Shown here: in pieces, positions 15,046-23,515 of the stretch
How positions within the stretch are numbered: position 1 is the stretch's first letter
How the letters are laid out: the number at the start of each line of letters is the position of its first letter
NCBI RefSeq assembly: GCF_024693525.1
Contig: NZ_JAILKR010000018.1
Span: 1 to 40,723 of the forward strand
Direction: 5' to 3'
Length of the DNA stretch: 40,723 bases
From: Selenomonas sp.
GTDB taxonomy: Bacteria; Bacillota_C; Negativicutes; Selenomonadales; Selenomonadaceae
The notes under the pieces: model-generated
Database searches by the model: none
Told to the model about the DNA's origin: nothing
Seen by the model: only the letters and a program-made list of their open reading frames with translations
Made by a program: the position numbers and the translations under genes

Positions 15046-17421
15046 ATGTCCAAATACAGAGTTTTTGAATTGGCAAAAGAGTTCCATACGGAGAGCAAAG
15101 TTGTACTGGATATCTTGAAGAAAGGTAATTATAAAGTGGCAAATCATCTTAGCAGTGTTGGTGACGAAGAACGTAATGCAATTAAAGCCCATTTCGACAA
15201 GAAAGCGGCACCAGCTGCCAAGAGCCAGCCGAAAGCTGCACCAGTAAAGAAAGAGCAGCCAAAGCAGGCTAATCATGGGGAAAAGCAGAACAATTCCCAT
15301 AACAACAGCCACAACCATAACCATAATAATGGCGGTAATGGCGCCCATAACAATGGGGAACGCCGGACGGAAAGCAGCCAGAATCATGGTGGCAATCACA
15401 ATGGCGGCCGCAATGACCGTAGCGACCGCAACGAGCGCAATAATCGCGGTGGCAATAACCGCAGTGAGCGCAACGAACGCAACAACCGCAATGAGCGCAA
15501 TAACCGTGGCGGCAACAACCGCAACGATCGCAACAACCGCCGCAATGGACGTAACAATCGCCGTGGGGGTAATCAGCAGCAGGCACCGAAGGTCGAGATT
15601 GCTCGTCCGAAGCACATTAAACTGCCGGAAAGCATCGCGGTAAAAGACCTGGCATCGAAGATGAGCTACACGGCAGCTGAAGTAGTCAAGAAGCTCTTTA
15701 TGATGGGCGTAATGGCTACCATCAACCAGGAAATCGACTTCGATACGGCAGCTCTTGTTGCTTCGGAGTTCGGCGTTACCTGTGAGGAATTGCCGCCAGA
15801 TGTAGACCCGACGGAAATCCCAGAGATTGAGGACGATCCGAAATCCCTGAAACTTCGTCCGCCGGTAGTAACGGTTATGGGTCACGTTGACCACGGTAAG
15901 ACGTCGCTCCTCGACTGCATCCGCAATACGCACGTGCAGACCCACGAGGCTGGCGGTATTACCCAGCACATCGGTGCTTATCAGGTCAACTGCTCGGGCA
16001 AGAAAATTGTCTTCCTCGATACGCCGGGTCATGAGGCCTTCACGGCTATGCGTGCCCGCGGTGCGCAGATTACGGATATCGCGATCCTTGTAGTCGCTGC
16101 AGACGACGGTGTTATGCCGCAGACCATCGAGGCTATCAACCATGCGAAATCCGCTGAGGTTCCTATCATCGTGGCCATCAACAAGATTGATAAACCGGGC
16201 GCTAATCCGGATCACGTCAAACAGGAACTCATGGAGCATGGCCTCGTACCGGAGGAATACGGCGGGGATACCATCATGGTTCCGGTTTCGGCCAAGAAAC
16301 AGATGGGTATCGATGACCTGCTCGAAAACGTCCTGCTGGTAGCTGAAGTGGAAGAGCTCAAGGCTAACCCGAACCGTGAGGCACGCGGTGTCATCATCGA
16401 GGCAAAACTCGATAAGGGCCGTGGTACGGTAGCAACGGTTCTCGTTCAGAGCGGTACGCTGCGCATCGGTGATTCCATCGTTTGCGGCACGACTTATGGT
16501 AAGGTTCGTGCCATGATTGATGACCGTGGCAACAACGTCAAGAAAGCTGGCCCGTCGGTACCAGTTGAGATCCTTGGTCTTAACGATGTTCCGGCTGCCG
16601 GCGATATCCTGGCCGTTCTCGAGGAGAAACAGGCCCGCAGCATTGCCGAGGCCCGGGTTGAGCGCGAGCGCAACCAGCTCATGAAGAGCAAGAAGGTTTC
16701 CCTTGATGCGCTGTTCCAGCAGATCCAGGAAGGCGAGATCAAGGATCTCAATATCGTGGTCAAAGCTGACGTTCAGGGGTCTGTCGAGGCACTCTGCGGC
16801 TCGCTCTTAAAACTCAACAAGAACGATGAGGTTCGCGTTTCCATCGTACACTCCGGTGTCGGTGCCGTTAACGAGTCCGATGTCATGCTGGCTTCGGCTG
16901 CCAATGCTATCATCATTGCCTTCAACGTCCGTCCGGATGCCAATGCCCGCAAGGTCGCTGACAATGAGGATGTCGACATCCGCACGTACCGCGTCATCTA
17001 CGATGCGCTCAACGATGTCAAGGACGCTATGAGCGGCATGCTCAAGCCGAAGTACAAAGAGGTCGTCCAGGGCCGCGTCGAAATCCGTCAGGTCATGAAA
17101 TTCTCGAAGGCACTCGTTGCTGGTTCCTATGTCCTCGAAGGCAAGATCTGCAACAACTCCAAGATTCGCATCATCCGCGACAACATCGAAGTGTTCGATG
17201 GCGAAATCGATTCGCTGCGCCGCTTCAAGGATGAGGTCAAGGAAGTCCGCGAGGGCTATGAGTGCGGTATTTCCATCGTTGACTTCCGCGATTTCAAGGA
17301 AGGCGACATCATCGAGGCTTACACGATGGAGGAGATTGCTACGTCTATCGCCGAGGCCAATAAAGCAGCTGCTGAGAAACGCAAGGCACAGGCAGAAGCT
17401 CAGAAAGAGATGGAAGATTGA
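15046..17421 (+). CDS. infB: Translation initiation factor IF-2
   Basis: This 791-residue GTPase positions formyl-Met-tRNA on the 30S subunit and promotes subunit joining. The N-terminal IF2_N module ([23 protein letters not shown]) is followed by an Asn/Arg/Gly/His-rich linker at about residues 76-181, a second IF2_N-like module ([25 protein letters not shown]), and the G domain with G1 GHVDHGKT at residues 279-286, DTPGHEAFT and NKIDKP. The C-terminal domains include [16 protein letters not shown] and the tRNA-binding end. ATG 15046 follows GGGGGTGGATCG and gives the N-terminus typical of the family; an earlier in-frame start would overlap ylxQ. The linker composition is unusual. Confidence 0.97.
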   Translation: MSKYRVFELAKEFHTESKVVLDILKKGNYKVANHLSSVGDEERNAIKAHFDKKAAPAAKSQPKAAPVKKEQPKQANHGEKQNNSHNNSHNHNHNNGGNGAHNNGERRTESSQNHGGNHNGGRNDRSDRNERNNRGGNNRSERNERNNRNERNNRGGNNRNDRNNRRNGRNNRRGGNQQQAPKVEIARPKHIKLPESIAVKDLASKMSYTAAEVVKKLFMMGVMATINQEIDFDTAALVASEFGVTCEELPPDVDPTEIPEIEDDPKSLKLRPPVVTVMGHVDHGKTSLLDCIRNTHVQTHEAGGITQHIGAYQVNCSGKKIVFLDTPGHEAFTAMRARGAQITDIAILVVAADDGVMPQTIEAINHAKSAEVPIIVAINKIDKPGANPDHVKQELMEHGLVPEEYGGDTIMVPVSAKKQMGIDDLLENVLLVAEVEELKANPNREARGVIIEAKLDKGRGTVATVLVQSGTLRIGDSIVCGTTYGKVRAMIDDRGNNVKKAGPSVPVEILGLNDVPAAGDILAVLEEKQARSIAEARVERERNQLMKSKKVSLDALFQQIQEGEIKDLNIVVKADVQGSVEALCGSLLKLNKNDEVRVSIVHSGVGAVNESDVMLASAANAIIIAFNVRPDANARKVADNEDVDIRTYRVIYDALNDVKDAMSGMLKPKYKEVVQGRVEIRQVMKFSKALVAGSYVLEGKICNNSKIRIIRDNIEVFDGEIDSLRRFKDEVKEVREGYECGISIVDFRDFKEGDIIEAYTMEEIATSIAEANKAAAEKRKAQAEAQKEMED
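15274..15588 (+). repeat. Degenerate codon repeats encoding the IF-2 Asn/Arg/Gly linker
   Basis: About 315 bases consist of imperfect tandem units of AAC/CGC/GGC/CAT codons encoding NHNHNN, then repeated [15 protein letters not shown] blocks. The repetition exists at DNA level and should be prone to length variation by slippage. It stays in frame throughout. Confidence 0.75.
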
Positions 17422-17455
17422 TAATTACAAGGAACAATAAAGGGGGCGTGTGCCG

Positions 17456-17833
17456 ATGAGTCAGCTTCGAGTAGAAAAAGTTCAGGAGCTCATGAAACAG
17501 GAAATCAGCCAGATTATCCTGCAGGAATTAAAAGACCCGCGCATCGGGTTTGTGACGGTTACTTCCGTTGAATGCACGGGTGACCTCCGTGAAGCGAAAA
17601 TCTACGTGAGCCTCATGGGCAGCGAGCAGCAGGTAAAGGATTGTTGGGCTGGACTTACGAGCAGTCTCGGGTTCATCCGCCGCGAAATCGGCAAACGTAT
17701 CCGCCTGCGCTTCACGCCGGAGCTTTCCTTCGCCCTGGATAAATCGCTGGATTACAGTGCGCATATTCAGGAACTGCTGATAAAAATCAAAGCAGACGAG
17801 GAAGGAAAAGCGAATCCGACTGAGGAGCAATAA
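17456..17833 (+). CDS. rbfA: 30S ribosome-binding factor RbfA
   Basis: This 125-residue KH-fold factor assists late 30S maturation at helix 1 of 16S rRNA. The family pattern is clear: RVEKVQELMKQEISQIILQELKDPRIGFVTVTSVE at the start, DLREAKIYVSLMG, and IRREIGKRIRLRFTPELSFALDKSLDYSAHI. I prefer ATG 17456 over GTG 17450 because AGGGGGCG at 17441-17448 then has normal spacing and the protein starts MSQLRVEKV. It lies 34 bases downstream of infB. Confidence 0.95.
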   Translation: MSQLRVEKVQELMKQEISQIILQELKDPRIGFVTVTSVECTGDLREAKIYVSLMGSEQQVKDCWAGLTSSLGFIRREIGKRIRLRFTPELSFALDKSLDYSAHIQELLIKIKADEEGKANPTEEQ

Positions 17834-17839
17834 TAATAT

Positions 17840-18790
17840 ATGAAAATTTCATTGAGGGAAACTGCGGCCAAGTTGTCCGCTGCGCAGAAGATTATCATCA
17901 CAGCACATACGAATCCCGATGGGGATGCCATCGGTTCATCGCTGGGATTGATGCATTTTCTGCAAGAGCTTGGCAAACAGGCGCAGGTTCTCATCGATGA
18001 TGATATCCCGGCAATATTTGATATGTTGCCGGGATATGAGCATATAGGGAAACCGGAAGAAGGCCAGACCATCGACGCCGATTTGTTGGTGGCGCTTGAT
18101 GTAAGTCTTGACCGCATCGGCAAAGTCGGCGATGTGGTCAAGGCTCCGGTCCTAAATATCGATCATCACATAACGAATGACGATGCAGCCGATATGCTCT
18201 ATCTCGATGGAACTTGTGCGGCTACCGCAGAAATAATCTATCAATTGGTCAAAGAGATGAAGGGAGCCTTTACGAAGGAATGTGCGATGTGCCTTTATAC
18301 GGGATTGGCGACGGATTCCGGCTGGTTCCGCTATTCCAACACGACGCCAGCGACGATGCGTGCAGGCGCTGAGCTTTTGGCGGCAGGGGTCGAGCCGAAT
18401 ATCATCTCCGAAGGCCTGGAACGCCGACCCTATGAAAGCGTCAAGGGGCTGGCGGATGCACTGCAGCACATGGAACTTTTTCAGGAAGGACGCGTTGTCG
18501 GCGTATTCCTGGATAATGCTACGCTGGAAACGATTGAGTCAAGTGAAGGCCTGGTCGATATGATTCGCACCATTGAGGGAACCGAGCTGGCAGTGGTTCT
18601 CAAGGAGAAGGAAAAAGATTTCTGCCGCGTCAGCATGCGTTCCAAGGGCTTAGATGTCACGAAGATTGCTACGCAGTTCGGTGGTGGTGGTCATGTCCGG
18701 GCAGCCGGTTGTGCCATCCAGAAACCCTTTCCTGAAGCAAAAGCAGAACTTTTGGCGGCAATTCGCACCGCCATGGAGCAACAGGCATGA
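17840..18790 (+). CDS. nrnA: Bifunctional oligoribonuclease/pAp phosphatase NrnA (DHH family)
   Basis: This 316-residue DHH/DHHA1 phosphoesterase degrades short RNA oligonucleotides and may dephosphorylate pAp. Metal-binding motifs are His23, Asp27 and Asp29 in HTNPDGD, Asp87 in ALDVS, and the eponymous Asp108-His109-His110. The DHHA1 end has the substrate-binding GGGGHVRAAG near residue 280. ATG 17840 follows GAGGAG at 17822-17827, and the gene overlaps truB by four bases. The location between rbfA and truB is the usual Firmicutes one. Confidence 0.94.
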   Translation: MKISLRETAAKLSAAQKIIITAHTNPDGDAIGSSLGLMHFLQELGKQAQVLIDDDIPAIFDMLPGYEHIGKPEEGQTIDADLLVALDVSLDRIGKVGDVVKAPVLNIDHHITNDDAADMLYLDGTCAATAEIIYQLVKEMKGAFTKECAMCLYTGLATDSGWFRYSNTTPATMRAGAELLAAGVEPNIISEGLERRPYESVKGLADALQHMELFQEGRVVGVFLDNATLETIESSEGLVDMIRTIEGTELAVVLKEKEKDFCRVSMRSKGLDVTKIATQFGGGGHVRAAGCAIQKPFPEAKAELLAAIRTAMEQQA

Positions 18791-19695
18791 CGGCAAGAAA
18801 ACCGGAAGTTCCGGTAAATCTCGAAATCGGCGGTTTTTTGAATATCCTAAAGCCGCCAGGCATGAGTTCTCATGATGTTATCGGCTTCGTGCGGCGCGTG
18901 CTTCATGTGAAGCGCGTTGGCCATGCGGGGACGCTGGATCCGGCAGCCGCTGGTGTCCTGCCCATTGCCGTTGGACAGGCCGCTCGTTTGATTGAATACC
19001 TCGAATTGGCCGATAAAACCTATCGGGCTGAGGTAAAATTTGGTATTGCTACAGACAGTGGGGATGACACGGGGGAAGTCCTTGAGTCGATGAAGGACTT
19101 TGTGCTGCCGGCTGCTGACAAAATCGGCGCGGTACTGAAACAGTTTACCGGTCGTATTACCCAGGTACCACCTGCTCATTCGGCCATTAAAATAAATGGA
19201 CGCCGTGCCTGTGATTTGATACGCGAGGGGAAATCCGTCGAGATACCATCACGGGAGGTTATGATTCATCGGTTAGAGCTCTTGGCCCAGCGCAGGGATA
19301 CCATCTTAATCGACACAGATTGCTCTAAGGGCACATATATCCGCAGTCTTTGTACGGATATTGGTGCCGTGTTGGGAATCCCAGCGACGATGGCTTTTTT
19401 AGTGCGCCGCCGCGTGGGGGATTTCCATTTGGAAGATGCGCTGACGCTGGAAGAATTCCAGAAAAAGGGGGCAAGTGCTTTGCTTGACCCAGCTGGATTC
19501 CTTAGCCATTTAGAACGCTACGATTTAAATCCCCTGCGGGAAAAAGCCTTTGGCAACGGTCTTTCGACGGGAGTGCGCCAGCATATTCCTACCAGTGAGA
19601 CATTAAAGGTATATGCCAAGGAAAAATTCATAGGAATTGGCCGGTTTGACCGGGCAAAAATGGAAGTTGTTCCTGTCAAGGTATTAAAGCATTGA
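18787..19695 (+). CDS. truB: tRNA pseudouridine(55) synthase TruB
   Basis: This 302-residue enzyme isomerises U55 in the T-loop of tRNAs to pseudouridine. It shows GFLNILKPPGMSSHDVIGFVRR near residue 16, the catalytic motif GHAGTLDPAAAGVLP with Asp51, and the downstream CSKGTYIRSLCTDIGAVLG segment. The PUA-like C-terminal part is short but present. Its ATG overlaps the nrnA stop (ATGA), so translation is coupled. A strong terminator follows. Confidence 0.96.
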   Translation: MTARKPEVPVNLEIGGFLNILKPPGMSSHDVIGFVRRVLHVKRVGHAGTLDPAAAGVLPIAVGQAARLIEYLELADKTYRAEVKFGIATDSGDDTGEVLESMKDFVLPAADKIGAVLKQFTGRITQVPPAHSAIKINGRRACDLIREGKSVEIPSREVMIHRLELLAQRRDTILIDTDCSKGTYIRSLCTDIGAVLGIPATMAFLVRRRVGDFHLEDALTLEEFQKKGASALLDPAGFLSHLERYDLNPLREKAFGNGLSTGVRQHIPTSETLKVYAKEKFIGIGRFDRAKMEVVPVKVLKH

Positions 19696-19699
19696 TCGA

Positions 19700-19736
19700 A
19701 AGCCTCAAATCCATCGTTGGATTTGGGGCTTTTTTG
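19700..19736 (+). terminator. Rho-independent terminator of the rimP-truB operon
   Basis: AGCCTCAAATCCA at 19701-19713 pairs with TGGATTTGGGGCT at 19718-19730 over 13 bp with one G-U pair. The loop is TCGT and TTTTTT follows. Confidence 0.9.
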
Positions 19737-19819
19737 TGTCACAAAAAGGAGTTTCGCTACTTTTGTCTAATTTTTTTATTACGAAAAAGAAGGGTGGAAG
19801 TATAAGTTAACACGATGGG

Positions 19820-21961
19820 ATGGGCAAAATCATGGGCAAAAAAAAGACTAAGCTACCGAAACAACAGGAATTGCAGTGGCAGATGTATAAGGTTTTGGCG
19901 CAGGAATTTTTGACGACATATATCATCGATGCAGTGAATCATAAAATACGGGTAGTACGCAACGATGGGAAAGCTGAAAATGCGAATGAGGGCCTGGCGG
20001 CGTATGATGATGGTTCCTATGAGGAATTCATCGAAACATTTTGCAACACGTATATCATTCCGGAAGACCGTGCGCGAATCAAACGCGATGTTTCCATCGA
20101 TTCCCTGATGGAAAAGACCCAGTCGGGCGACTTATACCAAGTGGATTATATGCTCGTGGATGAATCGGGAAAACACTGTTATTATCAGGGAACCTATTCC
20201 CGCATTTTGGATGAGAATGGCAATGTGGCCTTTTTCTATGGCTGCCGGGATGTCAGTGAGATTGTGGAAAAGGAAAAGAGGAAACAGGACGAGATTCAGG
20301 AGCGGCGCAAGCAGCTGGCTGAAGCCTATGAGACCCAGGAGGCACAACTCGAAGAAATTCGCGTGTTAAATGACGAATTAGAAATTGCCAAGGATGCGGC
20401 TAATGCAGCCAATCGGGCCAAGACGGCTTTTCTGTTCAACATGTCCCATGATATTCGTACACCTATGAACGCCATCATCGGTTTTACGAATCTCATCGAG
20501 AAGAATATTGATGACAAGGAGCAGGTGCGGGAATATCTAAAAAAGATACAGGCATCCAATGAATTTTTGTTGTCCCTTATCAACAATGTGCTTGAAATGG
20601 CCCGTATTGAAAGCGGAAAAGCGTCAATTGATGAATCTTATGGCAATGCCCGCGAGATTTATCAAGCCATTTGTTCAGTATTTGAGACTCAGATGAAGGA
20701 AAAAAATCTAACCTTTGCGCATAATTTGTCGGTCGAGCACGAAGACTTGCTGGTGGATTTCACCAAATTTCGGGAAATCATGCTGAACCTATTGAGCAAT
20801 GCTTATAAATATACACCGGCCGGTGGCAGTGTTTCGATGGATATCCGGGAGATTCCGTCTGACAAGGAAGGGGTAGCTTATTATCAGGTTACAATAGCCG
20901 ATACGGGGATCGGTATGCCGGAAGAGTTTTTGCCGCATCTTTACGAAGCATTTACCCGTGAAAAAACAACCACCCAGAGCGGCATCATGGGGACGGGACT
21001 TGGCATGTTGATTGTCAAGGAGATGGTGGATTTATTGGGGGGGACCATTGATGTTACCAGCAAGCTAGGTAAGGGAACGACCTTTGTGGTGACTTTCCCC
21101 TTCCGCATCACCGAGCGGCTGGCCCATAATAACAAACAGGAGAACATCGTCCGGGATTACAAGAAGTTTCAGGGAATGCGTATTCTCTTGGCGGAAGATA
21201 ACGAACTTAATGCCGAAATCGCTATGACCATTTTGACGGATAAGGGATTTGAAGTGGAACATGCGGAAGATGGGGAGGCAGCCCTCAAGATGGCCGCAGA
21301 GGCTGGAGAAGGGTACTATGACTTTATCCTGATGGATATCCAGATGCCAAGGATGAACGGCTATGAGGCAACGCGCAGGATTCGCAGGCTGCCGAGACCC
21401 TATCAGGCAGGAATCCCTATCATTGCTATGACCGCCAATGCCTTTGACGAAGATAAACATCGTACTGTGCTGGCAGGAATGAATGCCCATGTGGGCAAAC
21501 CCTTCGATGTAGATCGGTTATACGATACCATTGAGGATGTCCTGATCGAGAAAGACCGCTATGTTCATCATGACGCCTTGGAAGCCTTCCGGGAAAAATA
21601 TCAGCAGCTTGGCTGCCTGTGTGGCTTCTTTGTTTATCGGGCTGGCTTCGATGAACAGATTATTTATGCAGATTCCGATACGGCGGCTATTTTTGGCTGC
21701 TCGACGGTAGCCGAATTTATGCAGTTTGTGGGCGGTTCCTTCAAAACAATGGTTCATGTAGAAGATATTTTTGCCGTGCAGCAAGCGATTGAGGAACAAC
21801 AGCAGGAGTCTAGTGACAACCTCGATTACATCGACTATGACATCATCCGCAAGGACGGTGTCATCCGGCATGTAGCCGATGTGGGGTATAAGGTGTTTAA
21901 CGGAACGGAATACGTCTATTACGTGTACTTAGCCGATGTGACGGAATTAAACATAAACTGA
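19820..21961 (+). CDS. Soluble hybrid histidine kinase, PAS-HisKA-HATPase-REC-PAS
   Basis: This 713-residue protein has no membrane helix or signal peptide, so it is a cytoplasmic sensor. The order is an N-terminal PAS-like domain (about 30-145), a coiled coil, a HisKA domain with the phosphorylated His210 in FNMSHDIRTPMNAIIGF, a HATPase_c domain with the N-box REIMLNLLSNAYKYTP, ADTGIGMP and GTGLGMLIVKEMVDLLGG, a receiver domain with Asp506 in FILMDIQMPRMNG, and a second PAS-like domain from about 600 to the end (GFFVYRAGFDEQIIYADSD ... HVADVGYKVFNGTEY). A PAS after the receiver is unusual. No HPt or DNA-binding partner is nearby. ATG 19832 is an alternative start; neither has a strong ribosome site. 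Confidence 0.9.
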   Translation: MGKIMGKKKTKLPKQQELQWQMYKVLAQEFLTTYIIDAVNHKIRVVRNDGKAENANEGLAAYDDGSYEEFIETFCNTYIIPEDRARIKRDVSIDSLMEKTQSGDLYQVDYMLVDESGKHCYYQGTYSRILDENGNVAFFYGCRDVSEIVEKEKRKQDEIQERRKQLAEAYETQEAQLEEIRVLNDELEIAKDAANAANRAKTAFLFNMSHDIRTPMNAIIGFTNLIEKNIDDKEQVREYLKKIQASNEFLLSLINNVLEMARIESGKASIDESYGNAREIYQAICSVFETQMKEKNLTFAHNLSVEHEDLLVDFTKFREIMLNLLSNAYKYTPAGGSVSMDIREIPSDKEGVAYYQVTIADTGIGMPEEFLPHLYEAFTREKTTTQSGIMGTGLGMLIVKEMVDLLGGTIDVTSKLGKGTTFVVTFPFRITERLAHNNKQENIVRDYKKFQGMRILLAEDNELNAEIAMTILTDKGFEVEHAEDGEAALKMAAEAGEGYYDFILMDIQMPRMNGYEATRRIRRLPRPYQAGIPIIAMTANAFDEDKHRTVLAGMNAHVGKPFDVDRLYDTIEDVLIEKDRYVHHDALEAFREKYQQLGCLCGFFVYRAGFDEQIIYADSDTAAIFGCSTVAEFMQFVGGSFKTMVHVEDIFAVQQAIEEQQQESSDNLDYIDYDIIRKDGVIRHVADVGYKVFNGTEYVYYVYLADVTELNIN

Positions 21962-21986
21962 CAGAACGCCATAAGTGTAGTATAAT
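21958..21986 (+). promoter_or_regulatory. Promoter of ribF
   Basis: CTGACA at 21958-21963, overlapping the kinase stop codon, and TATAAT at 21981-21986 are 17 bases apart. The ribF ATG is about 30 bases downstream of the expected start point. Confidence 0.7.
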
Positions 21987-22022
21987 ATACCGATGAAATA
22001 TTCTTTATAAACAGGTGATATC

Positions 22023-22952
22023 ATGAAAATATACTCGAAGCTGACCGCTTTGAGCAAGGAATACCAAAATATTGTCGTGGCGTTAGGCATGTTTGATGGC
22101 GTTCACATCGGACATCAGAGCATCATCTGCCGGGCCGTAGAGCTGGCAAAAGAGATCAAGGGAACCGCGGTGGTTTTTACCTTTAGCAATCATCCGATGT
22201 CGGTCATTGCTCCTGTGGCGTTGCCGAAACAGATTGGCAACAATCTGCTTCGGCAGCGTCGTCTGTCGGAGCTTGGCGTCGATGTGCTCGTCTCGATTCC
22301 GTTTACGAAGGACTTCGCCGCCAAAAGCCCCGAGGAATTCCTCGCAATGCTAAAAACGTATTTTGCGCCCCGGTATGTGGTAACGGGGCCTAATTATACC
22401 TTTGGCTCGAAGGGGAAGGGAACCCAGCGCCAGCTGCTTCGGGAGGGCAAAGACTATGGATTTCAGGCAGAAGTATGCCAGGCAATCCTGCGGGACGGAA
22501 GACCTGTCAGCAGTACGCGCATCCGCGCGCTTATCGATTTAGGGAATCTCGCAGAGACAAACGATTTCCTCGGCTATCCCTTCACGGTGGTTGACCGCGT
22601 GATTCATGGCGACAAGCGGGGACGGACGCTGGGCTTTCCTACCGCGAATCTGGCCATTCCCGACGAGCGCGTCATGCTCCCTCATGGCGTCTACGCCTGT
22701 GAAGTCGTTTATGACGGCAAACACTACGCTGGTCTTGCCAACATCGGCAATAATCCAACCTTTGAGGGCTGCAACTGCCGGCTGGAGGTAAACATCCAGG
22801 ACTTCAACCAGAATATCTATGATAAAGTGATTGAAGTGAGATTTCTAGGCAAGCTGCGCGACGAGAAAAAATTCCAGGGCATCGATGCCCTGGTGGCGCA
22901 AATGCATCGCGACAAAGAAAATGCTCGGAAGTATTGGCGTGAAATCTCATAA
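22023..22952 (+). CDS. ribF: Bifunctional riboflavin kinase/FAD synthetase
   Basis: This 309-residue enzyme phosphorylates riboflavin to FMN and adenylylates FMN to FAD. The N-terminal FAD synthetase domain shows ALGMFDGVHIGHQ near residue 20, TFSNHP, and TGPNYTFGSKGKGT. The C-terminal flavokinase domain shows VIHGDKRGRTLGFPTANL near residue 195, GVYACEV, NIGNNPTF and the metal/substrate segment VNIQDFNQNIYDK. ATG 22023 follows ACAGGTGATATC with its own promoter. The order truB ... ribF-rpsO is the common one, here interrupted by the kinase gene. Confidence 0.95.
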   Translation: MKIYSKLTALSKEYQNIVVALGMFDGVHIGHQSIICRAVELAKEIKGTAVVFTFSNHPMSVIAPVALPKQIGNNLLRQRRLSELGVDVLVSIPFTKDFAAKSPEEFLAMLKTYFAPRYVVTGPNYTFGSKGKGTQRQLLREGKDYGFQAEVCQAILRDGRPVSSTRIRALIDLGNLAETNDFLGYPFTVVDRVIHGDKRGRTLGFPTANLAIPDERVMLPHGVYACEVVYDGKHYAGLANIGNNPTFEGCNCRLEVNIQDFNQNIYDKVIEVRFLGKLRDEKKFQGIDALVAQMHRDKENARKYWREIS

Positions 22953-22966
22953 TTTGGTTTTAGGCA

Positions 22967-22996
22967 TTTACAAAGTCCGTGTATTTATGCTATACT
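22967..22996 (+). promoter_or_regulatory. Promoter of rpsO
   Basis: TTTACA at 22967-22972 and TATACT at 22991-22996 are 18 bases apart. The transcript would start near 23003, giving a leader of almost 100 bases. Confidence 0.7.
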
Positions 22997-23020
22997 AGCA
23001 AAGGTGATTTTTTACCACAG

Positions 23021-23070
23021 GACCTCAGCTCAGCTTGCGAAGTTCTCCGACGCACCCTTAGCTGATGGCT
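23021..23070 (+). promoter_or_regulatory. rpsO: Structured rpsO leader, candidate S15 autoregulatory element
   Basis: TCAGCT at 23025-23030 can pair with AGCTGA at 23060-23065, enclosing a small hairpin (AGCTT, GCG loop, AAGTT at 23032-23044). Bacterial rpsO leaders often contain a structure that S15 binds to repress its own translation, and this lies in the right place, 30 bases before the ribosome site. The match is to the concept only; I could not align it to a known leader class. Confidence 0.45.
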
Positions 23071-23099
23071 AATATTTTATTTATAGGAGGAGTTTTCAC

Positions 23100-23375
23100 A
23101 TGTTAACTCAGGAAGCAAAACAGGAAATCATGCAGAAGTATGCCGTTCACGAGGGTGACACGGGTTCGCCGGAAGTACAGATCGCAGTTCTGACGGCTCG
23201 CATCCAGTACCTCACGGACCATCTGAAGGAGCACAAAAAGGATCATCATTCCCGTCGTGGCCTGCTGAAAATGGTTGGTCATCGTCGCCGTCTCCTCAGC
23301 TACCTCTACAAGACGGACATCGAGCGTTATCGTTCCATCATCGCTAAGCTCGGCATCCGCGCTACGATTGGCTAA
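23100..23375 (+). CDS. rpsO: 30S ribosomal protein S15
   Basis: This 91-residue protein binds the central domain of 16S rRNA early in 30S assembly. The sequence is a near-textbook S15: [56 protein letters not shown], and the C-terminal [11 protein letters not shown]. The ATG at 23100 follows AGGAGG at 23087-23092. A terminator separates it from pnp, as in many bacteria, although readthrough is expected. Confidence 0.97.
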   Translation: MLTQEAKQEIMQKYAVHEGDTGSPEVQIAVLTARIQYLTDHLKEHKKDHHSRRGLLKMVGHRRRLLSYLYKTDIERYRSIIAKLGIRATIG

Positions 23376-23393
23376 TAACAGGCGATTCCTGAT

Positions 23394-23422
23394 AAAAAAG
23401 CGGGTTTTATCCCGCTTTTTTT
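23394..23422 (+). terminator. Rho-independent terminator of rpsO
   Basis: AAAAAAGCGGG and CCCGCTTTTTTT form a hairpin around a TTTTAT loop, ending in seven T. The A-rich left side makes it potentially bidirectional. Confidence 0.88.
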
Positions 23423-23515
23423 ACTTTACCATAAAGGATTATTCCCAAATACGTCGAACATGATACATTACGTTGGAAATAATTATCGTACTAACATACT
23501 AGGAGGAATAGATTC

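Noticed and set aside
15274..15588. Repeat tract considered as a CRISPR-like array
   Set aside because: The units are short, imperfect, in-frame codon repeats inside infB with no spacers.
15007..16239. Minus-strand open frame of 410 codons opposite infB
   Set aside because: It is a shadow of the repetitive IF-2 linker; runs of Ala/Val/Ile come from the reversed codons.
23473..23500. TTGGAA-16-CATACT ahead of pnp as its promoter
   Set aside because: The start point would fall inside or after the AGGAGG ribosome site, leaving no usable leader.
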